A stretch of DNA of 64,000 nucleotides from Pseudomonas cannabina (GTDB lineage: Bacteria; Pseudomonadota; Gammaproteobacteria; Pseudomonadales; Pseudomonadaceae), in assembly GCF_900100365.1 (NCBI RefSeq), contig NZ_FNKU01000001.1, positions 496,001-560,000 on the forward strand, read 5' to 3'. Both the position numbers and the translations under genes were made by a program. How positions within the stretch are numbered: position 1 is the first letter of the stretch; each line of letters begins with the position of its first letter. Positions 50,156 through 64,000 of this stretch are shown here, in pieces. Below the pieces are notes generated by a model. That model worked only from the letters and a program-made list of their open reading frames with translations, was not told the DNA's origin and made no database searches.

Positions 50156-50809
50156 ATGCAGACAGGCCTGGATTTCACCCTCGTCGAGGATCTGGTCGCG
50201 GGCGTCGACGAAGTCGGACGCGGTCCGCTTTGCGGTGCCGTGGTCACGGCGGCGGTCATTCTTGATCCTGCCAGACCTATTCTCGGGCTCAACGACTCGA
50301 AAAAACTGACCGAGGCCAAGCGCGAAAAGCTGTTTGTCGAGATACAGGAAAAAGCCCTGTGCTGGTTCATCGCCCGGGCCGAAGTCGAAGAAATCGATCA
50401 GCTGAACATTCTGCACGCCACGATGCTGGCCATGAAACGCGCAGTCGAAGGTCTTGTCATCACGCCAAAACTGGCGTTGATCGATGGCAACCGCTGTCCG
50501 CAATTGTCTGTGCCCTCTGCGCCGGTAGTGCAGGGCGATGCCAAAGTACCGGCCATCGCTGCCGCGTCGATTCTGGCAAAGGTCAGCCGCGACCGGGAAA
50601 TGGCGGCACTCGAGCTGGTCTATCCGGGTTATGGCATCGGCGGGCACAAGGGTTATCCTACGCCGGTGCACCTGGAAGCACTGGCCCGACTGGGCCCTAC
50701 GCCTATCCATCGGCGTTCTTTCGCGCCGGTGCGGGCCGCCCATGAAGCGCGCGCGGGGATGAATATCGGCGTAACACGTTCACCGTCGATCGGTTTGTTG
50801 CAGGACTGA
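50156..50809 (+). CDS. rnhB: Ribonuclease HII
   Basis: The protein has 217 residues from ATG 50156 ([13 protein letters not shown]), which matches the start of related Pseudomonas proteins. A GTG at 50141 overlapping the lpxB stop is an alternative. RNase HII cleaves RNA in RNA/DNA hybrids, including single ribonucleotides. The catalytic [10 protein letters not shown] with Asp/Glu, the NDSKKL segment and the C-terminal IGGHKGYPT motif are conserved. Confidence 0.95.
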   Translation: MQTGLDFTLVEDLVAGVDEVGRGPLCGAVVTAAVILDPARPILGLNDSKKLTEAKREKLFVEIQEKALCWFIARAEVEEIDQLNILHATMLAMKRAVEGLVITPKLALIDGNRCPQLSVPSAPVVQGDAKVPAIAAASILAKVSRDREMAALELVYPGYGIGGHKGYPTPVHLEALARLGPTPIHRRSFAPVRAAHEARAGMNIGVTRSPSIGLLQD

Positions 50810-50872
50810 CGTTTCTGCCTGAGGCCGCTACAATCCCGCCCTTCGTTTGTATTTACGCGTTATAGGATCACC

Positions 50873-53800
50873 ATGCCGGCTTCTTTCGTTCATCTACGCC
50901 TGCACACCGAATATTCGCTGGTTGACGGTCTGGTCCGGGTCAAACCGTTGATCAAGGCGTTGACCGGCATGAACATGCCCGCCGTGGCGGTGACCGATCA
51001 GAACAACATGTGTTCGCTGGTCAAGTTCTACAAGGCCGCGCAGGGCTCGGGTATCAAGCCGATCTGTGGTGTCGATCTGTGGCTGGCCGGCAGGGACGAC
51101 GACGCTGCGCTCAGTCGCATCAGCCTGTTGGCGATGAACGCTCAGGGCTACCGTAACCTGACCGAGCTTATCTCGCGCGGCTTTATCGAAGGTCAGCGCA
51201 ATGGTCAGATCGTCATCCAGCGCCAATGGGTTGCGCAGGCCAGCGAAGGCGTCATTGCGCTTTCGGCGGCCAAGGAAGGCGAGATCGGCATGGCACTGCT
51301 CGGCGGCAACCCCGGCGAGGCGGACGAACTGCTGCGCGAGTGGCTGCAAGTCTTTCCGGATCGCTTCTATATCGAAGTGCAGCGCACCAACCGCACCAAC
51401 GACGAAGAACATCTGCACGCCGCTGTCGCGCTGGCCCAGCGCCATGGCGCGCCGCTGGTGGCGACCAATGATGTGCGCTTCATCAAACAGACCGACTTCG
51501 AGGCCCACGAGACGCGCGTGTGCATCGGCGAAGGCCGGGCGCTGGACGACCCGCGTCGTTCGCATAACTACAGCGATCAGCAATACCTGAAAAGCCCGGA
51601 AGAAATGGCCGAGCTGTTCAGCGATCTGCCGGAAGCGCTGGAAAACACGGTCGAGATTGCCAAGCGCTGCAACATCGACGTCAAGCTGGGCACGCACTTT
51701 TTGCCCAACTTCCCGATTCCCGATGGCATGACCATCGATGAGTATTTTCGCAAGGTCTCGTTCGACGGCCTGGAAGAGCGTCTTTCGGTCTTGTTGCCAA
51801 AAGAAACGACCGAGGATTACGAGGCCAAGCGCCAGGTCTATGTCGACCGGCTGAATTTTGAGCTGGATATCATCATCCAGATGGGCTTCCCCGGTTACTT
51901 CCTGATCGTGATGGACTTTATCCAGTGGGCCAAGAGCAACGGCGTGCCGGTGGGGCCGGGGCGTGGTTCGGGTGCCGGTTCGCTGGTCGCCTACGTGCAG
52001 AAGATCACCGACCTCGATCCGCTGGAATACGACCTGCTGTTCGAACGTTTCCTGAACCCGGAGCGGGTTTCGATGCCCGACTTCGACGTCGACTTCTGTA
52101 TGGACGGCCGTGATCGGGTCATCGAGTACGTGGCCGAGAAATACGGGCGCAACGCGGTCAGCCAGATCATCACCTTTGGTTCCATGGCGGCCAAGGCGGT
52201 GGTGCGCGACGTGGCGCGGGTGCAGGGCAAGTCTTACGGGCTGGCGGACCGCCTGTCGAAAATGATCCCGTTCGAAGTCGGCATGACCCTTGAAAAAGCC
52301 TACGAGCAGGAAGAAATTCTCCGTGACTTCCTCAAGGTCGATGAAGAGGCCGCAGAAATCTGGGAGATGGCGCTCAAGCTGGAAGGCATTGTGCGTAACG
52401 TGGGCAAGCACGCCGGTGGCGTGGTTATTGCCCCGACCAAGCTGACTGACTTCTCGCCGATCTATTGTGACGAGGCGGGTGACGGTCTGGTGACCCAGTT
52501 CGACAAGGATGACGTCGAGGCGGCCGGGCTGGTGAAGTTCGACTTCCTCGGTCTGCGTACCCTGACGATCATCGACTGGGCGCTCAAGACTATCAACCGC
52601 GACCGCGCCAAGGTCAACGAAGCGCCGCTGGACATCGCGTTCATTCCGCTCGATGACATGCCGACCTATCAGCTGTTGCAGCGCGCCGAAACCACGGCGG
52701 TGTTCCAGCTTGAATCGCGCGGCATGAAAGAGCTGATCAAAAAGCTCAAGCCCGATTGCCTGGAAGACTTGATCGCACTGGTGGCACTGTTCCGCCCTGG
52801 CCCGCTGCAATCGGGCATGGTGGACGACTTCATCAACCGTAAGCACGGACGCGCCGAGCTGTCGTACCCGCACGTCGATTATCAGTACGAAGGCCTCAAG
52901 CCAGTGCTGGCGCCGACTTACGGCATCATTCTGTATCAGGAACAGGTGATGCAGATTGCCCAGGTCATGGCCGGTTACACCCTGGGTGGTGCGGACATGC
53001 TGCGCCGGGCAATGGGCAAGAAGAAGCCCGAGGAAATGGCCAAGCAGCGCGGTGGTTTTATCGACGGTTGCAAGACCAACAACATCGACCCGGACCTTGC
53101 CGGTAACATTTTCGACCTGGTGGAGAAGTTCGCCGGTTACGGCTTCAACAAGTCTCACTCGGCGGCCTATGGCCTGGTGTCTTACCAGACTGCCTGGCTG
53201 AAGACGCACTACCCGGCGCCGTTCATGGCGGCCGTGCTGTCGGCGGACATGCACAACACCGACAAGGTCGTGACCTTGATCGAGGAAGTGCGCACCATGA
53301 AGCTGCGCCTTGATGCGCCGGACGTGAACACCTCGGAGTTCAAGTTCACGGTCAGCGACGACGGCCGCATTCTTTATGGCCTTGGTGCGATCAAAGGCGT
53401 GGGCGAGGGGCCGGTCGAGGCGATTACCGATGCGCGTCAAAAGGGACCGTTCAAGGATCTGTTCGATTTCTGTGCCCGCGTCGACCTCAAACGGGTCAAC
53501 AAGCGCACGCTGGACGGCCTGATTCGCAGCGGTGCGCTGGATCGGCTCGGCCCGTATTTCGAGCTGGAACCCAAAGCTTATCAGGCCAATATCGATCGCA
53601 ACCGATCGGTATTGCTGGCGGCGCTGGAGGAGGCCATTCAGGCTGCCGAACAGACTGCGCACAATCGCGACAGTGGTCACTCGGACCTGTTTGGCGGCCT
53701 GTTCGTCGAAGCGGATGCCGACGTCTACGCGAACCATCGCAAGACCCGTGAGCTGAGCCTCAAGGATCGCCTGCGTGGCGAGAAGGAAACGCTGGGGCTG

Positions 53801-54394
53801 TACCTGACCGGTCACCCGATTGACGAATACGAAGGCGAAATTCGCCGTTTCGCCCGCCAACGGATCATTGATCTCAAGCCGGCCAGAGACACGCAGACAG
53901 TTGCCGGGCTGATCATTGCCCTGCGCGTGATGAAGAACAAGAAGGGCGACAAGATGGGGTTCATTACCCTGGACGACCGCTCGGCCCGCATTGAAGCCTC
54001 GCTGTTTGCCGAGGCGTTTCATTCGGCGCAGTCGTTGTTGCAGACCGATGCTATGGTTGTGGTCGAAGGTGAGGTGAGCAACGATGACTTCTCCGGCGGG
54101 CTGCGACTGCGCGCCAAACGCGTCATGAGTATCGAGGATGCGCGTACCAACCTCGCCGAAAGCCTGCGTGTGACGGTGCATGCCGGCGCACTCAAGGGGG
54201 ATCGGCTGCGCTGGCTCGGCGATCTGTGCAAGCGCCATCGCGGTGCCTGCCCGATCACGGTGGACTACACAGGGCAGGACGCCAGAGCATTGCTGCAATT
54301 GGGAGAAGCGTGGCGTATTGATCCGGCAGACAGCTTGATTCAAGCTCTGCGTGACCAGTTCGGGCGTGAGAACGTCTTTCTCCAGTATCGTTGA
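50873..54394 (+). CDS. dnaE: DNA polymerase III alpha subunit
   Basis: The protein has 1173 residues. It is the replicative polymerase subunit. An N-terminal PHP domain (VHLRLHTEYSLVDGLVRVKPLI) is followed by a C-family polymerase core. GPGRGSGAGSLVAY binds the nucleotide phosphate, and the catalytic Asp residues are in MPDFDVDFCMDGRDRVIEY. The tandem HhH region lies near LYGLGAIKGVGEGPVEAI. The OB-fold (VAGLIIALRVMKNKKGDKMGFITLDD) and a short C-terminal tail end it. It lies 63 nt downstream of rnhB in the lipid A cluster, as is usual in gammaproteobacteria. Confidence 0.97.
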   Translation: MPASFVHLRLHTEYSLVDGLVRVKPLIKALTGMNMPAVAVTDQNNMCSLVKFYKAAQGSGIKPICGVDLWLAGRDDDAALSRISLLAMNAQGYRNLTELISRGFIEGQRNGQIVIQRQWVAQASEGVIALSAAKEGEIGMALLGGNPGEADELLREWLQVFPDRFYIEVQRTNRTNDEEHLHAAVALAQRHGAPLVATNDVRFIKQTDFEAHETRVCIGEGRALDDPRRSHNYSDQQYLKSPEEMAELFSDLPEALENTVEIAKRCNIDVKLGTHFLPNFPIPDGMTIDEYFRKVSFDGLEERLSVLLPKETTEDYEAKRQVYVDRLNFELDIIIQMGFPGYFLIVMDFIQWAKSNGVPVGPGRGSGAGSLVAYVQKITDLDPLEYDLLFERFLNPERVSMPDFDVDFCMDGRDRVIEYVAEKYGRNAVSQIITFGSMAAKAVVRDVARVQGKSYGLADRLSKMIPFEVGMTLEKAYEQEEILRDFLKVDEEAAEIWEMALKLEGIVRNVGKHAGGVVIAPTKLTDFSPIYCDEAGDGLVTQFDKDDVEAAGLVKFDFLGLRTLTIIDWALKTINRDRAKVNEAPLDIAFIPLDDMPTYQLLQRAETTAVFQLESRGMKELIKKLKPDCLEDLIALVALFRPGPLQSGMVDDFINRKHGRAELSYPHVDYQYEGLKPVLAPTYGIILYQEQVMQIAQVMAGYTLGGADMLRRAMGKKKPEEMAKQRGGFIDGCKTNNIDPDLAGNIFDLVEKFAGYGFNKSHSAAYGLVSYQTAWLKTHYPAPFMAAVLSADMHNTDKVVTLIEEVRTMKLRLDAPDVNTSEFKFTVSDDGRILYGLGAIKGVGEGPVEAITDARQKGPFKDLFDFCARVDLKRVNKRTLDGLIRSGALDRLGPYFELEPKAYQANIDRNRSVLLAALEEAIQAAEQTAHNRDSGHSDLFGGLFVEADADVYANHRKTRELSLKDRLRGEKETLGLYLTGHPIDEYEGEIRRFARQRIIDLKPARDTQTVAGLIIALRVMKNKKGDKMGFITLDDRSARIEASLFAEAFHSAQSLLQTDAMVVVEGEVSNDDFSGGLRLRAKRVMSIEDARTNLAESLRVTVHAGALKGDRLRWLGDLCKRHRGACPITVDYTGQDARALLQLGEAWRIDPADSLIQALRDQFGRENVFLQYR

Positions 54395-54521
54395 ATGCCG
54401 CAGGCTCGACCTGCGCTCGACGCTGAATCCAATTTCGACCTGAACGCGCCTGTTCCGAGCAGGAAAGGCGCAGACGGATCAACCGGCCGGCCTCTTGGCC
54501 GTTTACCCAAGACGGATGCCT

Positions 54522-55469
54522 ATGAACCCGAATTTTCTTGATTTCGAACAGCCTATCGCTGACTTGCAGGCCAAAATCGAAGAGCTGCGCCTGGTGGGTA
54601 ACGACAACTCGCTGAACATCGGCGACGAAATCTCCCGGTTGCAGGACAAGAGCAGGACGCTTACCGAAAGCATCTTCGGTAACCTGACCAGCTGGCAGAT
54701 CGCGCGCATGGCGCGTCACCCGCGTCGTCCGTACACGCTCGATTACATCGAAAACATCTTTACCGAGTTCGACGAACTGCATGGCGATCGGCGCTTCTCC
54801 GATGACGCAGCGATCGTCGGCGGCATTGCCCGTCTGGACAACCAGCCGGTGATGGTGATCGGTCATCAGAAAGGCCGTGAGGTTCGCGAGAAGGTTCGCC
54901 GCAACTTCGGTATGCCGCGTCCGGAAGGCTACCGCAAGGCCTGCCGTCTGATGGAGATGGCCGAGCGTTTCAAAATGCCGATCCTGACCTTCATCGACAC
55001 GCCGGGCGCCTATCCGGGTATCGACGCTGAAGAGCGCAACCAGAGCGAAGCGATTGCCTGGAACCTGCGTGTCATGGCGCGTCTGAAAACCCCGATCATC
55101 GCTACCGTCATCGGTGAGGGCGGTTCCGGTGGTGCGCTGGCCATTGGCGTCTGCGACCAGTTGAACATGCTGCAATACTCGACCTACGCGGTCATCTCGC
55201 CGGAAGGCTGCGCTTCGATTCTGTGGAAGACCGCCGAGAAGGCGCCGGATGCTGCCGAAGCCATGGGCATCACTGCGGATCGGCTCAAGGGGCTGGGCAT
55301 CGTCGACAAGGTTATCGCCGAGCCATTGGGTGGCGCGCATCGTGACCCAGTGGCGGCAGCCGATCTGATCCGTGAGTCGTTGAGCAGCCAACTGGCCATG
55401 CTCAAGGAACTGGACAACGACGCGCTGCTGGCTCGCCGTTACGACCGCCTGATGAGCTACGGTCTGTAA
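54522..55469 (+). CDS. accA: Acetyl-CoA carboxylase carboxyltransferase subunit alpha
   Basis: The protein has 315 residues from ATG 54522 ([15 protein letters not shown]). Together with AccD it transfers carboxyl from biotin to acetyl-CoA in fatty acid synthesis. Features are MGFITLD-unrelated core motifs of the crotonase fold: [41 protein letters not shown] and [15 protein letters not shown]. It is preceded by 127 nt of spacer after dnaE. A hairpin and a REP-like unit follow. Confidence 0.97.
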   Translation: MNPNFLDFEQPIADLQAKIEELRLVGNDNSLNIGDEISRLQDKSRTLTESIFGNLTSWQIARMARHPRRPYTLDYIENIFTEFDELHGDRRFSDDAAIVGGIARLDNQPVMVIGHQKGREVREKVRRNFGMPRPEGYRKACRLMEMAERFKMPILTFIDTPGAYPGIDAEERNQSEAIAWNLRVMARLKTPIIATVIGEGGSGGALAIGVCDQLNMLQYSTYAVISPEGCASILWKTAEKAPDAAEAMGITADRLKGLGIVDKVIAEPLGGAHRDPVAAADLIRESLSSQLAMLKELDNDALLARRYDRLMSYGL

Positions 55470-55494
55470 GCTGCGTCGCCCCGATTGTTTCCAC

Positions 55495-55520
55495 GCCTTG
55501 CGGGCTTCTGCCCGAAGGGC
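55495..55520. terminator. Hairpin after accA
   Basis: GCCTTGCGGGC TTCT GCCCGAAGGGC forms an 11-bp stem with one mismatch and a TTCT loop, 26 nt after accA. It lacks a T tract, so it may act with the adjoining repeat or with Rho. Confidence 0.55.
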
Positions 55521-55558
55521 GTGGGAACGTACCGCGCGACGCTTCGCTTGTTCGCGAA
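55520..55558. repeat. REP-like unit between accA and tilS
   Basis: CGTGGGAACG, then GCGACGCTTCGCTTG and TTCGCGAATG reproduce the core of the repeats at 10865-10904 (GCGACGCTTCGCTTG then TCCGCGAT). It is a diverged unit of the same Pseudomonas REP-type family. Confidence 0.65.
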
Positions 55559-55620
55559 TGGGCTGGTTTGAGCACTTGAGCAGTCAGTGTGCGAATAAGC
55601 CAAGCCGGTGAAAAACACCA

Positions 55621-56958
55621 ATGACCACTTCCACACGCAACGGTCATGATCTTGCCGCCAGGCTTCTTCAAGCCTTGGCGCCTTGGCGTGCTGCGCCAGC
55701 CTGGCACATCGGTTTTTCCGGCGGCCTTGATTCCACTGTGCTGCTGCATCTTCTTGCTGACCTCTCCAGGCGCGAAACGCTGCCTGCGCTCAACGCTGTT
55801 CATGTTCATCACGGCCTGCAGGCTGCTGCCGATGCCTGGCCGGAGCATTGTCGGCAAGTGTGTCAGGCACTGGGCGTCGCATTCGAGCGGGTTCGCGTGC
55901 AGGTCGAGCCGGGCGCAAGCATCGAGCAAGCGGCCCGGCAGGCGCGCTATGCCGCGTTTACCGACCGGCTGGGTGAAGGCGATGTGCTGCTGACCGGCCA
56001 GCATCGCGATGATCAGGCCGAGACCCTGTTATTCCGCCTGCTGCGTGGCGCAGGGGTGCGTGGTCTGGCTGGCATGCCTGTTCAGCGTATTCTGGGGCGC
56101 GGGCATCTGGTGAGGCCGCTGCTGGCGGTGTCGCGAACCGAACTGGAGGACTACGCGCTTCAGCGGGGTCTGACTTGGGTCGAGGATCCCAGCAATGACG
56201 ATCAGCAGTTCTCGCGCAACTTTCTGCGCGGTCAGGTGCTGCCACTGCTCACGTCCAGATGGCCGCAGGCGTCCGCCAGCCTTGCACGCACCGCGGTTCA
56301 TCTTGGCGAAGCGCAACAATTGCTGGACGAGCTTGCGGCGCAGGACATCGCCGATGCCCAGGCCACAACGCCGTATGCCTGGCTCGGCTTGCCGGTGTTG
56401 AACCTCGAACCGCTTGCCGGCTTGTCGGTCGCGCGGCAGCGCAACGCTTTGCGTTACTGGCTGGCGCCGTTGACCCGCCTGCCGGATACCGATCATTGGG
56501 CCGGTTGGGATACGCTGCGCGATGCAGCTCCCGACGCGTTGCCGCTGTGGCGGCTTGCCGAGGGTACGCTGTATCGCGCGCAGAGCCTCCTTTGGTGGCT
56601 GCCTGCCGGTTGGGAGCGGGCGTGCTCAGGGCCGACGCTGTGGCACGACCCCCGGGCACCGTTGAGTCTTCCCGGTAACGGTCAACTGACGCTGGACGAC
56701 GGCGCGCCAGACGGACCGTTGCAGGTTCGCTATCGGCAGGGCGGGGAGGTGATGCGCATCGCCGGGCGTGGCCGTCGTGATCTCAAGCGGCTGCTCAACG
56801 AGCAGGCGGTACCGGCGTTTTTGCGCGGCAGATTGCCGCTGCTGTACCGTGGCGACGAGTTGCTGGCGGTTGCCAACCTGCCCGGACTGGTCGCTTCGCC
56901 CAATGAACGCTGGCGTTTGCGCTGGATTGCGCCGGCCAGCGACCAAAGTTTGAGCTGA
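55621..56958 (+). CDS. tilS: tRNA(Ile)-lysidine synthetase TilS
   Basis: The protein has 445 residues. It attaches lysine to C34 of tRNA-Ile2(CAU), altering codon and amino acid identity. The PP-loop motif GFSGGLDSTVLLHLLADLS is near residue 33. TGQHRDDQAETLLFRLLRGAGVRGLAGM and the zinc-free TilS substrate-binding domain follow. The C-terminal TilS-C region (FLRGRLPLLYRGDELLAVANL) is complete. It follows accA after a repeat-containing spacer. pyrG starts 263 nt further on. Confidence 0.95.
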   Translation: MTTSTRNGHDLAARLLQALAPWRAAPAWHIGFSGGLDSTVLLHLLADLSRRETLPALNAVHVHHGLQAAADAWPEHCRQVCQALGVAFERVRVQVEPGASIEQAARQARYAAFTDRLGEGDVLLTGQHRDDQAETLLFRLLRGAGVRGLAGMPVQRILGRGHLVRPLLAVSRTELEDYALQRGLTWVEDPSNDDQQFSRNFLRGQVLPLLTSRWPQASASLARTAVHLGEAQQLLDELAAQDIADAQATTPYAWLGLPVLNLEPLAGLSVARQRNALRYWLAPLTRLPDTDHWAGWDTLRDAAPDALPLWRLAEGTLYRAQSLLWWLPAGWERACSGPTLWHDPRAPLSLPGNGQLTLDDGAPDGPLQVRYRQGGEVMRIAGRGRRDLKRLLNEQAVPAFLRGRLPLLYRGDELLAVANLPGLVASPNERWRLRWIAPASDQSLS

Positions 56959-57200
56959 AAGGGCCTTTCCGGTAGACTACGCTCCCTTCTTGATACAACT
57001 TCTGTTGGTTCTTTTGAAACAACGCAAGTTGCCGGTTACCAACCAGTGTTTACTGGGTAATTCTTAAAATGTAGCGCACACCACACTGGCTTCGGCCGGT
57101 CGGTTTCAACGCAGCAGTTTCGGGAGTGCACCGTGAATTTTGTCGGTAACCGGAGGCCTCGGCCATCCTTCGCTTTCCCCGGCGGCTCTGACCGCTTTAA

Positions 57201-59713
<2,513 letters not shown>

Positions 59714-59739
59714 GCAGGGTTCTCCGGTAAAGTGCCATC

Positions 59740-59759
59740 CCCCGTCATTCGTGACGGGG
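59740..59759. terminator. TTCG-loop hairpin between kdsA and eno
   Basis: A perfect 8-bp stem CCCCGTCA/TGACGGGG has the stable loop TTCG. It is 27 nt after kdsA and followed by TTGTCGCATT rather than a long T run. It may attenuate transcription into eno. Confidence 0.55.
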
Positions 59760-59794
59760 TTGTCGCATTCAGGGCTGCCGGTTTTTGTGCCTGA

Positions 59795-61138
<1,344 letters not shown>

Positions 61139-61236
61139 GCCATAGATGGTAAAAGACGCAGAGCGTTGCGCAGAGTCGAGCCACACGGCCGGTCTGCGCC
61201 ACGTCAATGCTGACGCTCCGCGGTAGTCTGGAGTGA

Positions 61237-61262
61237 TTGAGCCTGGCTTATGTCAGGCTCAA
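61237..61262. terminator. Hairpin between eno and ftsB
   Basis: A perfect 9-bp stem TTGAGCCTG/CAGGCTCAA with an 8-nt loop lies 98 nt after eno. There is no T tract, so termination would be weak; ftsB may be transcribed through it. Confidence 0.45.
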
Positions 61263-61327
61263 TGCCCTCAGTGATGTGTGCTTTAGATTGGCTCTGCTGT
61301 CCTTTTTACTGGGTACCTGATATTTCA

Positions 61328-61606
61328 ATGCGCAGTCCTAACTGGTTATTCCTCATCCTGCTTCTGATGCTGGGTGGCTTGCAACACCGCCTGTGGGTCG
61401 GTAACGGCAGCCTCGCGCAAGTGGCCAGCCTGACTCAGCAGATCGCCGACCAGCATGCTGAGAATGAGGTATTGCTGGAGCGTAACCGTGTGCTGGACGC
61501 CGAGGTTCTGGAACTGAAAAAAGGTCTGGAAACCGTTGAAGAGCGCGCCCGGCATGAACTGGGCATGGTCAAGGACGGCGAAACCCTCTACCAGCTCGCG
61601 CAATAA
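61328..61606 (+). CDS. ftsB: Cell division protein FtsB
   Basis: The protein has 92 residues from ATG 61328; the long upstream frame begins in the hairpin spacer and is rejected. FtsB is a bitopic inner-membrane protein of the FtsQBL divisome complex. One N-terminal TM helix (NWLFLILLLMLGGLQHRLW) is followed by a periplasmic coiled coil (about 28-72) and a conserved RARHELGMVKDGETLY end. It is usually next to ispD, as here. Confidence 0.93.
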   Translation: MRSPNWLFLILLLMLGGLQHRLWVGNGSLAQVASLTQQIADQHAENEVLLERNRVLDAEVLELKKGLETVEERARHELGMVKDGETLYQLAQ

Positions 61607-61650
61607 AAACTCGCTCAATAAAACAATTCGCCCAATAACAAGTAGGTGCG

Positions 61651-62361
61651 ATGAAAGACTTTCTTCCTGCCTTCTGGGCAGTGATTCCTGCAGCGGGCAT
61701 CGGTGCTCGCATGGCAGCCGACCGTCCCAAGCAATATCTGCAACTGGGCGGCCTGACCATTCTCGAACACAGCCTGCTTTGCTTTCTCGATCACCCCCGG
61801 CTCAAGGGCCTGGTGATCAGTCTGGCGGTGGACGATCCGTACTGGGCGGACTTGCCCTGTGCGCATGATTCACGCATTCAGCGCGTGGTTGGCGGCAGCG
61901 AACGTTCCGGCTCGGTGCTCAACGCGCTGCTGCATCTGCACGCGCAAGGCGCCAGCGACAACGATTGGGTGCTGGTGCATGATGCGGCGCGTCCGAACCT
62001 GGCGCGCAGCGATCTGGACAACCTGCTCGGCGAGCTGGCTGACGACCCGGTTGGTGGCCTGCTGGCGGTACCGGCGCGCGATACGCTCAAGCGCGCAGAC
62101 AACAGCGGTCGCGTGCTGGAAACCGTGGACCGGAGCCTGATCTGGCAAGCGTTCACACCGCAGATGTTTCGTCTGGGCGCTTTGCATCGCGCGCTGGCGG
62201 ACAGTCTGGTTTCGAATGTGAGCATTACCGACGAGGCGTCGGCCATCGAGTGGGCAGGGCAGTCGCCCCGGCTGATCGAAGGGCGCTCGGATAACATCAA
62301 GGTCACGCGTCCGGAAGACCTGGAATGGCTGCGTCAGCGCCGTAGCGAGTTCGGCCGCTAA
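61651..62361 (+). CDS. ispD: 2-C-methyl-D-erythritol 4-phosphate cytidylyltransferase
   Basis: The protein has 236 residues. It forms CDP-ME from MEP and CTP in isoprenoid synthesis, using the product of dxr (at 41 kb). AVIPAAGIGARMAADRPKQYLQL at the N-terminus is the nucleotide-binding signature; WVLVHDAARPNLARSDL and ITDEASAIEW are further motifs. It follows ftsB after 44 nt. In many pseudomonads ispF follows elsewhere. Confidence 0.96.
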   Translation: MKDFLPAFWAVIPAAGIGARMAADRPKQYLQLGGLTILEHSLLCFLDHPRLKGLVISLAVDDPYWADLPCAHDSRIQRVVGGSERSGSVLNALLHLHAQGASDNDWVLVHDAARPNLARSDLDNLLGELADDPVGGLLAVPARDTLKRADNSGRVLETVDRSLIWQAFTPQMFRLGALHRALADSLVSNVSITDEASAIEWAGQSPRLIEGRSDNIKVTRPEDLEWLRQRRSEFGR

Positions 62362-62368
62362 ACGTTTG

Positions 62369-63265
62369 CTACTGACGATACTCATCGCGCATCGCCAGCG
62401 CTTCTTTCAGATAATCCACCAGCTTGCGCACTTTGGGCGACAGGTGCCTTTGTTGCGGGTACAGCGCCCAGACGGCGGTGTTGGGCGGCTGATGCGCCTC
62501 CAGCAGGGAAACCAGCGTGCCGTCCTTGAGATGTTTCTGCACGTAATAATCCGGTAACTGACACAGGCCCACGCCGTGCAGCGCGGCGTCCAGCACCGCT
62601 TGCCCGCTGTTGCAACGCCAGTTGCCTTGCACCCGCTGCGAAAACTCGCGACCGTTCTGCTGCAAGAGCCAGGTATCACTTCCGCCGATCAGGCAGTTGT
62701 GCCGACTCAGTTCCGAGAGGCTGTGCGGTCGGCCATAACGCTGAATGTAGGAGGGCGATGCGCACAGGTACATCTGGCGCGGTGCAAGGCGCGTCGCGAC
62801 CCGTCGGGAGTCTTGCAGCCGCCCCAGTCGAATGGCCAGATCCATGCCTTCGTGCACCAGATCGAGCGTGTCATTGCTCAGCTCGATGTCCACGCGCAGG
62901 TGCGGATACAGGCCCATGAAACGCGTGACCAGCGGCGTGATGAAGCGCTCGCCGTAGGCCACAGCGCAGGTCATGCGCAACAAGCCTTTCGGCTCACTGG
63001 CCAGATCCCCCACCGCACGCAGCGCTTCTTCGCGACCGTCCTGCAAACGCTGGCAGTGATGCAGAAAGGTCTGGCCAGCTTCGGTCAACGCGACCTTGCG
63101 CGTGCTGCGGTAGAGCAGGCGGGTTTGCAGGCGTTCTTCAAGGCGCGCTATCTGGCGGCTGACATGCGAAGACGACACGCCCAGGCGTTGCGCGGCGGCT
63201 GTGAACTGGCCGCACTCGGCAACGGCGACAAACTCATCCAGACCTTCCCAGCGATTGGTGTACAT
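62369..63265 (-). CDS. LysR-family transcriptional regulator
   Basis: The protein has 298 residues. An N-terminal winged helix-turn-helix (FVAVAECGQFTAAAQRLGVSSSHVSRQIARLEERL) is followed by a substrate-binding domain of the CrgA/DsdC-like branch (GLLRMTCAVAYGERFITPLVTRF). It is divergently transcribed from the formaldehyde dehydrogenase gene, with 104 nt between starts, the layout typical of a regulator controlling its neighbour. The inducer is unknown. It is convergent with ispD, with only 7 nt between the stop codons. Confidence 0.93.
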   Translation of the reverse strand: MYTNRWEGLDEFVAVAECGQFTAAAQRLGVSSSHVSRQIARLEERLQTRLLYRSTRKVALTEAGQTFLHHCQRLQDGREEALRAVGDLASEPKGLLRMTCAVAYGERFITPLVTRFMGLYPHLRVDIELSNDTLDLVHEGMDLAIRLGRLQDSRRVATRLAPRQMYLCASPSYIQRYGRPHSLSELSRHNCLIGGSDTWLLQQNGREFSQRVQGNWRCNSGQAVLDAALHGVGLCQLPDYYVQKHLKDGTLVSLLEAHQPPNTAVWALYPQQRHLSPKVRKLVDYLKEALAMRDEYRQ

Positions 63266-63288
63266 CGATTATCCCTGTACAGCATTAA

Positions 63289-64000
<712 letters not shown>

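Noticed and set aside
50894..54343. A 1149-codon open frame antisense to dnaE
   Set aside because: It exactly shadows a strongly conserved gene; such antisense frames are common in GC-rich DNA and the product shows no recognisable motif.

Overview
The window is chromosomal DNA of a fluorescent pseudomonad, most likely a member of the Pseudomonas syringae group. That placement is an inference from the gene order ppc-adk-tsaB; dapE; tcdA/sufE/csdA/dapD/dapC/glnD/map; rpsB-tsf-pyrH-frr-uppS-cdsA-dxr-rseP-bamA-skp-lpxD-fabZ-lpxA-lpxB-rnhB-dnaE-accA; tilS; pyrG-kdsA-eno-ftsB-ispD; adhC, from moderately high GC with dense coding, and from the protein sequences themselves. No tRNA, rRNA, CRISPR array, prophage or secretion-system cluster was seen.

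Layout. 1-10.8 kb: the end of an alpha/beta hydrolase gene, two envelope lipoproteins on the minus strand (an OmpA-domain protein and a DUF4398 protein), PEP carboxylase, adenylate kinase, TsaB, several conserved small proteins, a DUF72 protein, an extensin-like protein and the rRNA methyltransferase RsmJ. 10.8-17.5 kb: a REP-type repeat region, then a minus-strand run with a DUF4197 protein, a YbaY/pilotin-like protein, PlsB, a small conserved protein, RlmA and DapE. 17.6-25.3 kb: the accessory part of the window. Two adjacent paralogous genes for large membrane glucan synthases (GH17 hydrolase domain fused to a GT2 glycosyltransferase) lie here, and both are broken. One is split by a 99-bp MITE. 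The other is split by two almost identical 1209-bp IS5-family elements in direct tandem. 25.5-35.7 kb: cysteine desulfurase/tRNA modification genes and the succinylase lysine branch (dapD, dapC), interrupted by a zinc metalloprotease gene, then glnD and map. 36-55.5 kb: the translation, isoprenoid, outer-membrane and lipid A supercluster from rpsB to accA. 55.6-64 kb: tilS, pyrG, kdsA, eno, ftsB, ispD, a LysR regulator and the start of the glutathione-dependent formaldehyde dehydrogenase gene.

How the genes work together. The rpsB-accA block couples protein synthesis (S2, EF-Ts, RRF), UMP kinase, undecaprenyl and phospholipid precursors (UppS, CdsA), the MEP pathway (Dxr, with IspD further on), outer-membrane protein assembly (RseP, BamA, Skp) and lipid A synthesis (LpxD, FabZ, LpxA, LpxB; KdsA supplies KDO). 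Many junctions overlap by 1-4 nt. The dap genes supply meso-diaminopimelate for lysine and peptidoglycan.

Most unusual signal. Removing each mobile element together with one target-site copy restores both glucan-synthase genes to open frames of exactly 837 codons. The MITE and the IS share the terminal sequence GGAG[A/G]CGCTG, with the same A/G asymmetry at position 5. This suggests that the IS5-family transposase, or a close relative, mobilised the MITE, and that related elements knocked out both members of one gene duplication independently.
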